Shown here: one piece after another, positions 45,001 through 56,090 of the stretch
Position numbering within the stretch: position 1 is the stretch's first letter
Layout of the letters: each line of letters begins with the position of its first letter
From: Axinella damicornis
Taxonomy: Eukaryota > Porifera > Demospongiae > Axinellida > Axinellidae
Direction: 5' to 3'
Length of the DNA stretch: 64,000 bases
NCBI GenBank assembly: GCA_963931865.1
Contig: OZ007515.1
Location: forward strand, 6,384,493 to 6,448,492
Notes under the pieces: generated by a model
Seen by the model: the letters and a program-made list of their open reading frames with translations, nothing else
Database searches by the model: none
Told to the model about the DNA's origin: nothing
Position numbers and translations under genes: made by a program

Positions 45001-48000
45001 TCCAGGCTAAGGTCCTTGTGGGTGGACAAAGCACTGAGTGTTGATGAAGAAACAACCACATGCGGCTGGGGTGAGGTGTGTGTGTGTGCTTGTGCATAAG
45101 ACAGAGAGGGAAAAGGTCAAAAATGAATCTGTAACTGATCAGTCACAGTACTGGGGGGCAGAATTACTATCTTTAGAAAGCAAGGGGTGTCATCAATCAC
45201 ACGACACTCACACGGGCTAGCTCCTTCATCTAGAACCAACCATCCTAGCAGAGTCAAGGCTGAAGTCCTTGTCGGTGCAGGGAACACTCTGTGTGGATGA
45301 AGAAACAACCACATGTGGCTGGAGTGAGGTGGGTGTGTGCTTGTGCAAAAGAGAGAGGGTGAAGAGCTCAAAAATGAATTTGTAACTGAACAGTCACCGG
45401 TACTGGGGGGCAGAATTACTATCGTTAGAAAGAAAGGGGTGTCATCAATCACATGACACTCACTCGAGCTAGCTCCACCCCGCAGCACCATCCTAACAGA
45501 GTCCAGGCTGAAGTCCTTGTGGGTGCAAGGAACACACAGTGTCCATGAAGAAACAACCACGTGGCTGGGGTGAGGTGTATGTGCGTGCTTTTGTGTGAGA
45601 GAGAGAGAGATGATGTCAAGAATGAATGTGCAACTGAACAGTCACAGATACTGGTCTTCAAATCACTATTATTAGAAACCTAGGGGTGTCGTCAAACACA
45701 TGACACTCACACGAGATAGCTCCTCCATCTAGCAGCACCATCCCAACAGAGTACAGGCTAAGGTCCTTGCGGGTGGACAAAGCACTAAGTGTGGATGAAG
45801 AAACAACCACATGTGGCTGGGGTGAGGTGTGTGGGTGTGCTTGTGCATAAGACAGAGAGGGAAGAGGTCGAAAATGATTCTGTAACTGAACAGTCAGAGT
45901 ACTGGGGGGCAGAATTACTATCGTTAGAAAGCAAGGGGTGTCATCAATCACATGACACTCACACGGGCTAGCTCCATCTAGAACCAACCATCCTAACAGA
46001 GTCAAGGCTGAAGTCCTTGTCGGTGCAGGAAACACTCAGTGTGGATGAAGAAACAACCACATGTGGCTGGGGTGACGTGGGTATGTGCTTGTGCATAAGA
46101 GAGAGGGTGAAGAGGTCAAAAATGAATTTGTAACTGAACAGTCACAGGTACTGGGGGGCAGAATTACTATGGTCAGAAAGAAAGGGGTGTCATCAATAAC
46201 ATGACACTCACTCGAGCTAGCTCCATCCCGCAGCACCATCCTAACAGAGTCCAGGCTGAAGTCCTTGTGGGTGCAGGGAACACTCAGTATCCATGAAGAA
46301 ACAACCACGTGGCTGGGGTGAGGTGTATGTGCGAGCTTTTGTGTAAGAGAGAGAGAGATGATGTCAAGTATGAATGTGCAACTGAACAGTCACAGATACT
46401 GGTCTTCAAAATCACTATTATTAGAAACCTAGAGGTGTCGTCAATCACATGACACTCACACGAGATAGCTCCTCCATCTAGCAGCACCATCCTAACAGAA
46501 TCCAGGCTAAGGTCCTTGAGAATGGACAAAACACTCAGTGTTTATGAAGAAACAACCACAGTGGCTGGGGTGAGGTGTGTGTGTGTGCTTGTGCATAAGA
46601 CAGAGAGGGAAGAGGTCAAAAATGAATTTGTAACTGAACAGTCACAGTACTGGGGGGCAGAATTACTATCGTTAGAAAGCAAGGGGTGTCATCAATCACA
46701 TGACACTCACACGGGCTAGCTCCTTCATCCAGAACCACCATCCTAACAGAGTCAAGGCTGAAGTCCTTGTCGGTGCAGGGAACACTCTGTGTGGATGAAG
46801 AAACAACCACATGTGGCTGGGGTGAGGTGTGTGTGTGCTTGTGCGTAAGAGAGAGGGGGAAGAGGTCAAAAATGAATTTGTAACTGAACAGTCACAGGTA
46901 CTGGGGGGCAGAATTACTATCGTTAGAAAGAAAGGGGTGTCATCAATCACATGACACTCACTCGAGCTAGCTCCATCCCGCAGCACCTTCCTAACAGAGT
47001 CAGGGCTGAAGTCCTTGTGGGTGCAGGGAGCACTCAGTGTCCATGAAGAAACAACCACGTGGCTGGGGTGAGGTGTATGTGCGTGCTTTTGTGAAAGAGA
47101 GAGAGAGATGATGTCAAGAATGAATGTGCAACTGAACAGTCACAGATACTGGTCTTCAAAATCACTATTATTAGAAACCTACGGGTGTCGTCAATCACAT
47201 GACTCTCACACGAGATAGCTCCTCCATCTAGCAGCACCATCCTAACAGAGTCCAGGCTAAGGTCCTTGTGGGTGGACAAAGCACGGAGTGTTGATGAAGA
47301 AACAACCACATGTGACTGGGGTGAGGTGTGTGTGTGTGCTTGTGCATAAATCAGAGAGGGAAAAGGTCAAAAATTAATCTGTAACTGAACAGTCACAGTA
47401 CTGGGGGCCAGAATTACTATCGTTAGAAAGCAAGGGGTGTCATCAATCACATGACGCTCACATGTGTCCTTCATCCAGAACCACCATCCTAACACAGTCA
47501 AGGCTGAAGTCCTTGTCGGTGCAGGGAACACTCAGTGTTGATGAAGAAACAACCACATGTGGCTGGGGTGAGGTGTGTGTGTGCTTGTCCATAAGAGAGA
47601 GGGGAAGAGGTCAAAAATGAATTTGTAACTGAACAGTCACAGGTATTGGGGGGCAGAATTACTATCGGTAGAAAGAAAGGGGTGTCATCAATCACATGAC
47701 ACTCACACGAGCTAGCTCCATCCCGCAGCACTATCCTAACAGAGTCCAGGCTGAAGTCCTTGTGGGTGCAGGGAACACACAGTGTCCATGAAGATACAAC
47801 CACGTGGCTGGGGTGAGGTGTATGTGTGTGCATTTGTGTAATAGAGAGAGAGAGGTGATGTCAAGAATGAATGTGCAACTGAACAGTCACAGATACTGGT
47901 CTTCAAAATCACTATTATTAGAAACCTAGGGGTGTCGTCAATCACATGACACTCACACGAGATAGCTCCTCCATCTAGCAGCACCATCCTAACAGAGGTC
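42031..48000. repeat. 749-bp higher-order repeat of three monomers in the 245-bp satellite
   Basis: The diagnostic variant GTGTCCATGAAG (or GTATCC), with ACGTGGCTGG downstream, marks one monomer type. It occurs at 42031, 42780, 43528, 44033, 44788, 45539, 46288, 47037 and 47782. Spacings are 749, 748, 505, 755, 751, 749, 749 and 745, so three monomers make a unit and one monomer is missing in the fourth interval. The other two types carry GTGTGTGTGTGCTTGTGCAT with GACAGAGAGGG, and GAGAGAGGGGGAAGAGG. Confidence 0.85.
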
Positions 48001-49140
48001 TAGGCTAAGGTGCTTGTGGGTGGACAAAGCACTGAGTGTTGATGAAGAAACAACCACATGTGGCTGGGGTGAGGTGTGTGTGTGTGCTTGTGCATAAGAC
48101 AGAGAGGGAAGAGGTCAAAAATGAATTTGTAACTGAACAGTCAGAGTACTGGGGGGTAGAATTACTATCGTTAGAAAGCAAGGGGGTGTCATCAATCACA
48201 TGACACTCACACGGGCTAGATCCTTCATCTAGAACCACCATCCTAACAGAGTCCAGGCAGAGGACTTTGTGGATGGATAAAGCACTCAGTGTTGATGAAG
48301 AAACACCCACATGTGGCTGGAGTAAGGTGTGTGTGTGTGCTTGTGCATAAGAGAGAGAGGAAAGAAGTCAAAAATGAATCTGTAACTGAACAGTCACAAG
48401 TACTGGTGAGCAGAATTACTATCGTTAGAAAGCTAGGTGTGTCGTCAATCACATGACACTCACATGGGCTAGCTCCTTTATCCAGCAGCACCTTCCTGAC
48501 TGAATTCAGGCTTAAGTTCTTGTGGGTGCAGGGAACACTCAGTGTTGATGAAGAAAAATCCGCATGTGGCTGGAGTAAGGTGTTTGTGTGTGCTTGTGGA
48601 TACGGGAGAGAGAAAAGAGGTCAAAAATGGATCTGTAACTGAACAGTCACAGGTACTGGTGTGAAGAATTAGTGTCGTTAGAGCGCAAGGGACGTCGTCA
48701 ATCAGATGACACTCACATGGGTTAGCTAACTCTTTCAAGTAGCACCAGCATCCTAAAAGTGTCTAGGCTGAGTTCGTTGTGGGTGGAGAGATCAATCAGT
48801 GTTGACGTCAAAACAAACACAAGCGGCTGGGATGAGGTGTGTGTGTGTGCTTTTTCATATGAGTGAGAGAGAGAGAGTAGAGGTCAAAAATGAAGCTGTA
48901 AATGAACGGTTACAAGTATATATTTGTGTGCAGAATTACTATGACACTCACACGGGTTAACTCATCTAGCAGCACCATCCTAAAAGTGTCCAGGCTGAGG
49001 TCGTTGTGGGTGGAGAGTTCACTCAGTGTAGACGACAAATCAACCACATGTGGCTGGGGTAAAGTATGTGTGTGCTTGTGTTATGACAGAGAGAGAAGAG
49101 GTCAAAAATGAATCTGTAACTCAACAGTTGCAGGTACTGG

Positions 49141-51192
49141 TGTGCATAAATGCTAGAGGTGTGTGTTACCGTACATCTGAGAATGACCTCTGTAAACAGG
49201 TAAAGCCAGTTAGTAGAACCAGGTAGAGACAGGTTGAGCCATCTTGGTTTAGAGTCATGGGGAGAGCTATGGTAGTGAGCCAGGTAGAGAGCTAGGTATT
49301 CAGCCAGGAAGTGAGAAATGCAAAGACTGGAAGACAGCAAGGTAGAGTCCAGGAAGGCTCCTCCAGTACTGGGAAATCCGAATCACACGGCCATTGTGAT
49401 ACTGAGTGGATCAAACCATTGCATAGCTGCAACAGATTCTGTCTAATGTGTTATTGCAATACTGACATGTACAATGTGTATATAGTGTGTGTGTGTGCGT
49501 GATTGTGTGTTTGATGCAGTGAAGTATGTACATACCGAATGACCTCAGGTAGAGTGGCCAGGTAGGGTCAGCAGCCAGGCCATCAAATGGTCAGAATGCA
49601 CCTAGCTGCAAGTAGGGCATTTGGGAAGGCTAGCATGTCCACTCTCCTGGCACCATCGCACCGCGTGTGGAGCTGGTCGTGAGTATAGCCGTGGATGACA
49701 CGCCTCGCGCGAGCAGATAACAACAAATACTTTACCACTGAACGGGCTGAGTAGTAGAGGGGGGAACAGCGAATGGTGAGAGGAGACCGATAAAGTGGCA
49801 CAGCTAGATAGGAGCGTTGGTGTAGAGTATACTATAGAGAACTGACTTCGTGGAGAATAACTCGACAACGGTCCGGATCGGCGCACAATGGCTTGCTACT
49901 GGCACGGCAGGAGTTGAAGAGCGCCTTGTATCGGAAGTTCTCTTAGTGACGTCTCCTTCCGCGCTCAAGTGTTCATTCCCTGGTCAGCAGAAATGAGAAA
50001 ACCGGTGATGCTGAAGCACCCCATCAAAAGAATTTAAAAAATCCCGCCAAAAAAACCACAACCACAATTATTGACCAATCAAAATGGGGATGGTACCGGG
50101 CTTGCCCGGGAAGTCTACAGATTTCCTGTGCAAGCGCGCGTGACTATCAGTGTTGCAGAACTCAATGTCCGTGTGAAAGTACCGTAGTGAGACCCCATTA
50201 TCACCTCCATACTGGTGGTAATGGCCCTGGTAACTTCCATGCCAGTAGCTATAGAGTAGCTACTGTTTTGATGAAGTACGTATACAGTGATGGACCTTCA
50301 ATAATACTAATTAGCATACAGAAATTAGAGAATACAACAGTATAGCTACTTGTACAGTGAGATCAAAAGCATTTGGGTACAAAGTGCATCTTACAAGATG
50401 AACAAGAGAGCTGAGACAGTACAGAGTCACCAAACACAACTTAAACAATAGCAAATCTCTAGCTCAGGATAGCTCAACCGATCAGGGTGGGTGCGTGCAC
50501 GCAATCGAGAAGGATGCAGGATGGGAAAACACTGCATGCTTGGGTGTCGGGGTGGGTGTGTGAACAGCTTGCAGTCAAGAAGGGGGCAGGATTTGAAACT
50601 ATGGCTATCGTGCAGAACATTAGTGTATGCTCCTGCCATCAAGTTTTGCTATAATATACTCCACTGTAATGAAAGAGTCCTAGAGTTCCACCAGAGAAAA
50701 AAATGCATTCCGTGGAGTTTGGTTTCTCCTTAAATCTGTCCTAAATCTGAAGTAGAAATTAGCACGAGTTTAATGCTTGCAGTATTTGTACAAAACTTAA
50801 CATCAGGTTTAGTAACATTTCATAGGAAACAAAACTATTACAAAATATTATGGTTTGATAAAAGTTTTGGTCAGATGAAAACTTGTCTAGTACTATGGAT
50901 TTAATGCAAGTTTTGTAGTTGTGCAATGAATATGGATTCAATGTATTACCTCCGGCCAAGCAACTAGCTAGCTACCAGGATGGTGCATGTACTGAGTCTA
51001 TAGCTATAGTTGTGTTACCTCAAGCTGTATACATAGCTACACCAATACATAGAGAGCAAGCACATGAAACTTTTTCTAGAACAAATATAAGGATTGGTGT
51101 GCATCAAGGAAGGCCGATGCATGCCATACAGTACAATTGCTACTGTACATTCTTGAAGAACAACAGATAGTTACATAACAATAATTATTACA
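49141..51192. other. Unassigned DNA between satellite and transposon remnant
   Basis: No gene is recognised. A minus-strand open stretch at about 49583-49886 lies next to a CpG-containing segment (49640-50150), but its peptide matches nothing I know. The rest is AT-rich with TG runs near 49485. Confidence 0.5.
50545..50625 (-). repeat. Possible degenerate tRNA-derived SINE head
   Basis: On the minus strand a GTTTCAAATCC B-box-like motif follows TGTTCTGCACGATAG, an anticodon-loop-like context. The A box is poor and no acceptor stem pairs. It is weaker than the two examples near 57.4 and 57.8 kb. Confidence 0.3.
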
Positions 51193-52015
51193 CTAGAAGT
51201 ATAGTTTTTGTACATACGGGCAAATAATTAACTGTTCATCACTGAGTACATGGTAGGCAAACCTATTAGCAATACGTTGTACAGGGATGAATGATGCAGG
51301 ACCACGTGGGTGAAACAGACCATTGTACCATATCTGTAAAGGCTTGCCAAGCGATTCCTTTTCGGGATGTTCCAAATACCATTCCACTCGAGCAAATAGA
51401 TGTTGCTTGATCTCACCATCTACGACCATGGAATGGAGTGCATAATACAGAACCCTACCAGGGGTGTAGTCACTGGGATTCAATATGAGGGGTCTATTTG
51501 TCCATCATCATTCCAGTTAGCGAGGATGTAACAAGAACATTCTGAGTTAGTACAAAGTGAGCCATATGTTTGACCACAAACATCAAGTCGTTCATAGCGT
51601 CTCAGAGTGACATTGGCAGTAAATGGAGTAGATCTTGTGATCAACTGTGGGTAGAGAAATCTGTAAGCTTCAGTCAGATGAAGTTGATCATCATTGCTGC
51701 AGAGTACTCCTGTGGTTCAATGCTCACAGATTTGTCTGATAAAGCTGGACTATCAGGTTCTGAGTAAGCATCCAAACTACCACAGTCTGGGGGATCACTA
51801 GCAGTACTTGACATATCACTCACGAACTCCATATCGGACAAGGGAGGCTCTGCTGTTGTTGGATCCACATCTTGCTCATGTGGCAACTCTTTCATCCACT
51901 CGTTCTTTTCGGGGTTATAGTACATTCTTCTGTGTTCTTCGTAAGTCTTCTGGAAAACTAAGTGCAGACAGTGCGGGCACACCATCTTCTTGTACGCTGA
52001 ATAGCGACGCTTCAT
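51193..52015 (-). pseudogene. Internally deleted DNA-transposon protein (N-terminal zinc finger plus C-terminal domain)
   Basis: The first part (52015-51674) starts MKRRYSAYKKMVCPHCLHLV with a CPHC...H zinc-finger-like motif and RRMYYNPEKNEW, then an acidic linker. In another frame (51670-51490) follow EAYRFLYPQLI and CSCYILANWNDDG. In a third (51483-51193) come ILNPSDYTPGRVLYYALHS, LGKPLQIWYN and GPASFIPVQRI, ending PYVQKLYF. These match the start and end of the long transposase-type proteins common in sponges and cnidarians (Plavaka/CACTA-like, by my recollection). The catalytic middle is missing and two frame changes exist. A short spliced product cannot be excluded. The superfamily is uncertain. 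Confidence 0.55.
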
Positions 52016-52284
52016 TCTTCAATACCTAAGGAAAATTAGAATGATGGCTCCATTCAAAATCATGAGCACACTGCCACCCACACCATTATTGGGGCGAGCA
52101 TGAGCGAGCCCCACACTAGCGTGACTTCATTGCGCAGTGCATGTGTGTGTATATTTACTCGCTTACTTGGATCTCGCACTTACCGAAATCACTTGCACAT
52201 GCACATGCAGTTCAAATTCCTCGAACCTGACACACAGGTCCGATGATGTACATGAGTGTATAATTTCTGTGACCTGAGGTTGTA

Positions 52285-52665
52285 CTTAGTCTTGCGTGGC
52301 CTAGACCCTTCCTGTGACGATTAGTGGGACAGGGTGAAAGGGGAAGGGAGGGAGGAAGAAGGGTCTGGCGACTGAAATGTTTTTGCCTCTTCTGGAAAGT
52401 CTCAATGTCGTCTCCTTCATGTACTACTCTTCGGCAAGTCCTTGAGGCAGACTGTGCAGTGCTCCTGCTTGCATATAGCCATGGCTCTGTGCTGTTGGGA
52501 TGGGATGACTACTTGAGGTAGGTCACATGCAATATTATGTATATGGACATTCCATTGTAAACAGCGGCCTGTTCAGAGCCACCAGACCCTACTTCCTCAC
52601 TTTCGCCCAGCCCCACTGATCATCGCAGGAAGGGACTGGGCGCCAGGCCACACGAGACTAGGTTG
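52285..52665. mobile_element. MITE-like element with ~90-bp imperfect inverted repeats
   Basis: The left arm 52287-52385 (TAGTCTTGCGTGGCCTAGAC, then CCTTCCTGTGACGATTAGTG) is the imperfect reverse complement of the right arm 52580-52664 (CACTGATCATCGCAGGAAGG, then GGCCACACGAGACTA). No coding capacity is seen. Flanking GTAC or TAC bases could be target-site remnants. Confidence 0.6.
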
Positions 52666-53030
52666 TACCATGCTCACTGATGACTGCCATTAATTGCACT
52701 GTGCATGCAACCACTCTATGTACTTCGCTCAGGCTAGCAGCCCAACGTCTTGCAATTCCACTAGCAGTACATGCAGTATTACCCACTCGCTGACAGCGCA
52801 GTGAATCCTTGTGTGATATGATTCTAATTAAAGCGCACTGCCTAAACGGAGTTTCGATGTACAAAACCGTTAAGGATACTCTAGACACTCACGGAATGGC
52901 AGTCAAGTGGAATGCTTGTCTCCACACGGAACTGGAACTGGCTCTGTTAATCGCAGACTTGCAAGCTTTGTCAGTGCACTTGTGCATACATGTACATTCA
53001 GTGCGAAGGTGAAAGGTCATTTTGTAACCC

Positions 53031-53040
53031 GCGCATGCGC
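53031..53040 (+). promoter_or_regulatory. NRF1-type palindrome upstream of the 53130 gene
   Basis: GCGCATGCGC is an exact NRF1/alpha-Pal core about 90 bp upstream of the predicted start codon, in a locally CpG-rich patch (53025-53110) that also has TGCGCAGCTGCGCG at about 53096. NRF1-type palindromes are typical of CpG promoters of housekeeping genes in animals. That this one is used is inference. Confidence 0.5.
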
Positions 53041-53129
53041 ATATGCGTAGTGGCGTAGTGTTCCTGTTCGACGAGAGCAGCTGCCAATATGCAATGCGCA
53101 GCTGCGCGTAATAGAGAAGATTACTGTTT

Positions 53130-56090
53130 ATGGCTAGTTTGGACATTCACAGCGGTCCCTTTAGCAGCGATGAATTCGAAGAAGGCGGAGCTGATGCATG
53201 TAAAGAGAACATGCAATACGCGGTACTGTCATGTACACGTCAATTGGTGGAGAAATCTGAAGAAGTACTGCAAGTTATTGCTGCTGACCAAGAGAACACT
53301 CAGGGCGATATTCAGGAGGTCAAGAATTCCCTCCAGTCTGTGCAAGCTGAGCAAAAGAAAATTGCCTTGATGTTAGAAAAGGTGGTTGCTGGTGGCGGTT
53401 CCGGATCCCAAACCAGGAATTCCAAACAGAAAGTCAATAGGGAAGTGTCGGTAAGTACAATATATTAGCGGATGTTATATGGTGTAATAGTTAGAGCCTG
53501 GTCACCAGGGATTTATGGCAGTAAACCGACCCAATCCCCGAGGACAAGGTCGGTTTACGTTGCCATAGAATCCCTGGTGACCGGGCTCTATATCCCATCT
53601 GATTTGTCCATTGAATCTCATCGCCGGCGCCATTCGTCTATGCAAATACAAGGCTACCTTGGTAACGATAGATTCGAGAAACTGCTGCCTTGGCCTGTTC
53701 TTTCTCTCGATCTCCCTCCTGGCTTGGCATGTGCTAGTGGACTGACTTGGCTGTGCTCGAAACTCGGCCCCTCGGTGAAAGCTCCACCTCCAGCTCTGTT
53801 GCTGGTGCTGCTCTGTCGCTCTTCCTCACTCACAGCCACTCCCCATTTTTCAGAGTTTGTGAGTGACGACGAACTATCCAATGACTTTTAACCTCTTCAC
53901 AAACTGGCAAGGTCGCTTGTTACTGCCTCCTTTGAGCTTCGTCGCATCCATATCCATATGACCTTTACTACTACTAGGGCTATTTGAACCTTGAACTTCC
54001 AACTTTATTGTCATGCATTGCACTATGAACAGTTTGCGCATACGCACGTTTAATTGTCACAGGGAGGGAAATCAGTATAGTAGGTGGGATATATAGTTTC
54101 TTTTGCAAGGGAAATATGAGTTTGCGTACCTCATTCTCAACATTTATAGCTTCAGGTTCGAGGAACCTACAAAGATATGGTTCAATCCACAAGCAGTGAT
54201 ACAAGTGGATGGAACACAAGGTAACTAAACCTGCACATTGATTTGCCAACTAGACACGTTCTCGCTGCTCCATTCACTATTTAAATGATCATGCCTATCA
54301 CAAGGAGGGATGATTGTAGCAATCATTATGGCTTTGACCTGGGCTGGGCATGGGGATATTCCGTTAAATAAGGTTACACCCCCATTGATGAGCAAATGAT
54401 TTGTCCTATGGGGATTCGCCGAGTTTCCGTATTCTGTCGTAAATCTCTGTAAGTTTGGGGGAACTTTAATTTTCCGCATACTTCCGTATACTAAAGTCTG
54501 TAGAAGGCATATTTTCTGTCCCGGGGTATGCAAATTGAATAGGGGGTGTATCCTTTATTAATGGAATAGCCCATTTTGTGCGTTGCTATTTGAAACTTTG
54601 GGGGAAGGCTGTTAAACCAGTTCATGTTGTATAATCATGCAGGCAGAGGTTTACTGATCCTGTTAATCATGCTGTGATGGAATCTGTTGTGAAGGAAGTT
54701 CGTGGACAGTTGCCTCATTTCACTGAAGGAGAAGTGAAGTGTAAGTTCAAGAAACTATTAACATCTTTACCTTAACTTATGTACCTGTTCCCTTCATTCT
54801 GCAGTTTCTTGTAAAAGGTACTTTCGAACCCTTTGCCAGAATGAGAAAAGGAAGGGGAGCTATGTTGCAGACCTTCACAAGCAAAAGAAACAACAGCGAA
54901 GTTCTCGAGTAAGTAGCTGTGAACCATAATAGGTTAACAGGAGAAGAAACTAGACTGGATGGGCACCATCATCGACAAAGTTGCTCTGTGATCGCACCGA
55001 CTACACGCCATTCAAGTCCGTCATGTGACCACTTCACTTTTTGAGTATTTCCTGCATAGACCGCACCTACGGGCACTCCTCTAAGCAAGAGAATCGCTGG
55101 AAAAGCCAAATACAAAACTTCAAATGAACTCGAAGAGTGTGCAGACGGTGTGGATATGAAGAAGCTCTGATGGATATTATGGTGCCTGTCCAGTCCGTAT
55201 CTTCAGCTGCATGGTTTAGCTACTGTATTGGCAATGCCTATCTGAGCAGAACCTCCACTATTGTACTTAGCTTGGTTAGTGTGTTGGCCCACATACAGCA
55301 TAATCATGAAGGGTTTACATGGCTATGTACAAACAACAATGTTCAGTTCGCATACCGTAGTCGTGCATTACATATAGGCGCATATTCGTGGTTAGGTGCA
55401 AGTTCGACTCTCATCTCAGCTAAGTAGGATCAGTTTCTGGAAGACCAGCGCAGAGTGGAAAAAGCTATAATTCCCAGTGATTCAAGGAATGTTGTTCGCA
55501 TCTCGCTTATATAATTACATATTTCCTTCTTGTGAAGATATAGGTGCATGCGCCTAATAACGTGCGACTACAGTAGGTTGTGTACAGCCTTTAACCCTGA
55601 ATATTAGAACGGCTGTCATTTCTCCTTGACAACACCCCCCTCCCTTCTTCATGCTATACATCATCATTATACTTTTAATTATTGCTGTCATAGTATCTCT
55701 ATTTTATCTCACCCAGAAATGTAAGGAAAGAGTGAAGGCACTCAAGCGAATGCTACAAACAGACGATGAACGTCTGAAAAAGTGGATGAACGTGATGGTG
55801 AACGACTTCATGTCGAGTGAAGAGTCTTGCGAAGAAGACGATACATTTGTCATTTGTCCCTTACCCTGGAGGTCATTCAAAGTGAATGAATTCTTTGGAA
55901 GACTGGACACGACTTCCAAAACCCATTGTTCCAGTCAGTCCTGAAAGATGCGAAACGGAAGGCAACCTGGGGAGCCATCGGAGCATCCTTGCCCCATCGC
56001 GAAATATGGCAAGTCGCTTCTCTGGGCTTTCAGCAGGGCACATCATCCAGTTCAAAGTCCATCGGCAACAATTGCAACCCCAAGTCGTAG
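53130..56090 (+). CDS. Four-exon gene of unknown function, coiled-coil N-terminus, MSSEE motif
   Basis: Model: exons 53130-53450, 54647-54740, 54805-54908 and 55717-56090, all with GT-AG borders (donors GTAAGT three times) and compatible phases (0, 1, 0). The start gives MASLDIHSGPFSSDEFEEGG, then a coiled coil (EKSEEVLQVIAADQENTQGD, KNSLQSVQAEQKKIALMLEK). Exon 2 gives RFTDPVNHAVMESVVKEVRG. Exon 3 is basic (SCKRYFRTLCQ, HKQKKQQRSSR). Exon 4 gives KCKERVKALKRMLQ, VMVNDFMSSEES and PLPWRSFKVNEFFGRLD. Near 55910 the frame must shift by one base (a deletion) to continue FQNPLFQSVLKDAKRKATWG to a stop at 56090; without it the protein ends at 55944. The total is about 300 residues, cytoplasmic or nuclear, with no signal peptide. 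I recall similar uncharacterised animal proteins with the R-rich/MSSEE/WRS pattern but cannot name the family. Confidence 0.65.
53492..53590. mobile_element. 99-bp foldback element in intron 1 of the 53130 gene
   Basis: TAGAGCC at the left and GGGCTCTA at the right bound two arms of about 42 bp. Left arm: GGTCACCAGGGATTTATGGC and GTAAACCGACC. Right arm, reversed: GGTCACCAGGGATTCTATGG and GTAAACCGACC. The loop is about 14 bp. A few small gaps make it older than the hairpin at 32116. Confidence 0.7.
54909..55716 (+). other. Intron 3 of the 53130 gene
   Basis: An 808-bp interval from GTAAGTAGC to a good pyrimidine-rich acceptor, TTTTATCTCACCCAG. Open frames inside it (for example 55137-55427) have no supported splice context, so I leave them out. 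Confidence 0.5.

Larger units (their letters stand above)
36940..49140. repeat. ~245-bp monomer satellite, about 49 copies
   Basis: The landmark GAAGAAACAACC recurs at about 37021, 37265, 37511, 37760, 38001, 38248, 38499 and onward at roughly 245-bp spacing to about 49 kb. Other conserved blocks are AACTGAACAGTCACAG, ATCAATCACATGACACTCAC and CACCATCCTAACAGAGTC. Copies differ by substitutions and small indels, and edge copies (36.95 kb, 48.7-49.1 kb) are the most degenerate, as expected for unequal crossing-over. On the minus strand a frame reading DFSLDSVRMVLLDEGASPCE is preserved in most copies and is followed by a GTGAGTG sequence that could act as a splice donor. I recognise no protein family, so I treat the array as non-coding. 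It lies just upstream of the MTHFD1-like exons and could sit in an intron of that locus. Confidence 0.93.

Noticed and set aside
36677..48738. Minus-strand frames up to 263 codons in the 245-bp satellite
   Set aside because: They arise because three monomers of about 246 bp keep one frame open. Neighbouring monomers with small indels break it, and no family is recognised. The exon-like core is kept only as a finding.
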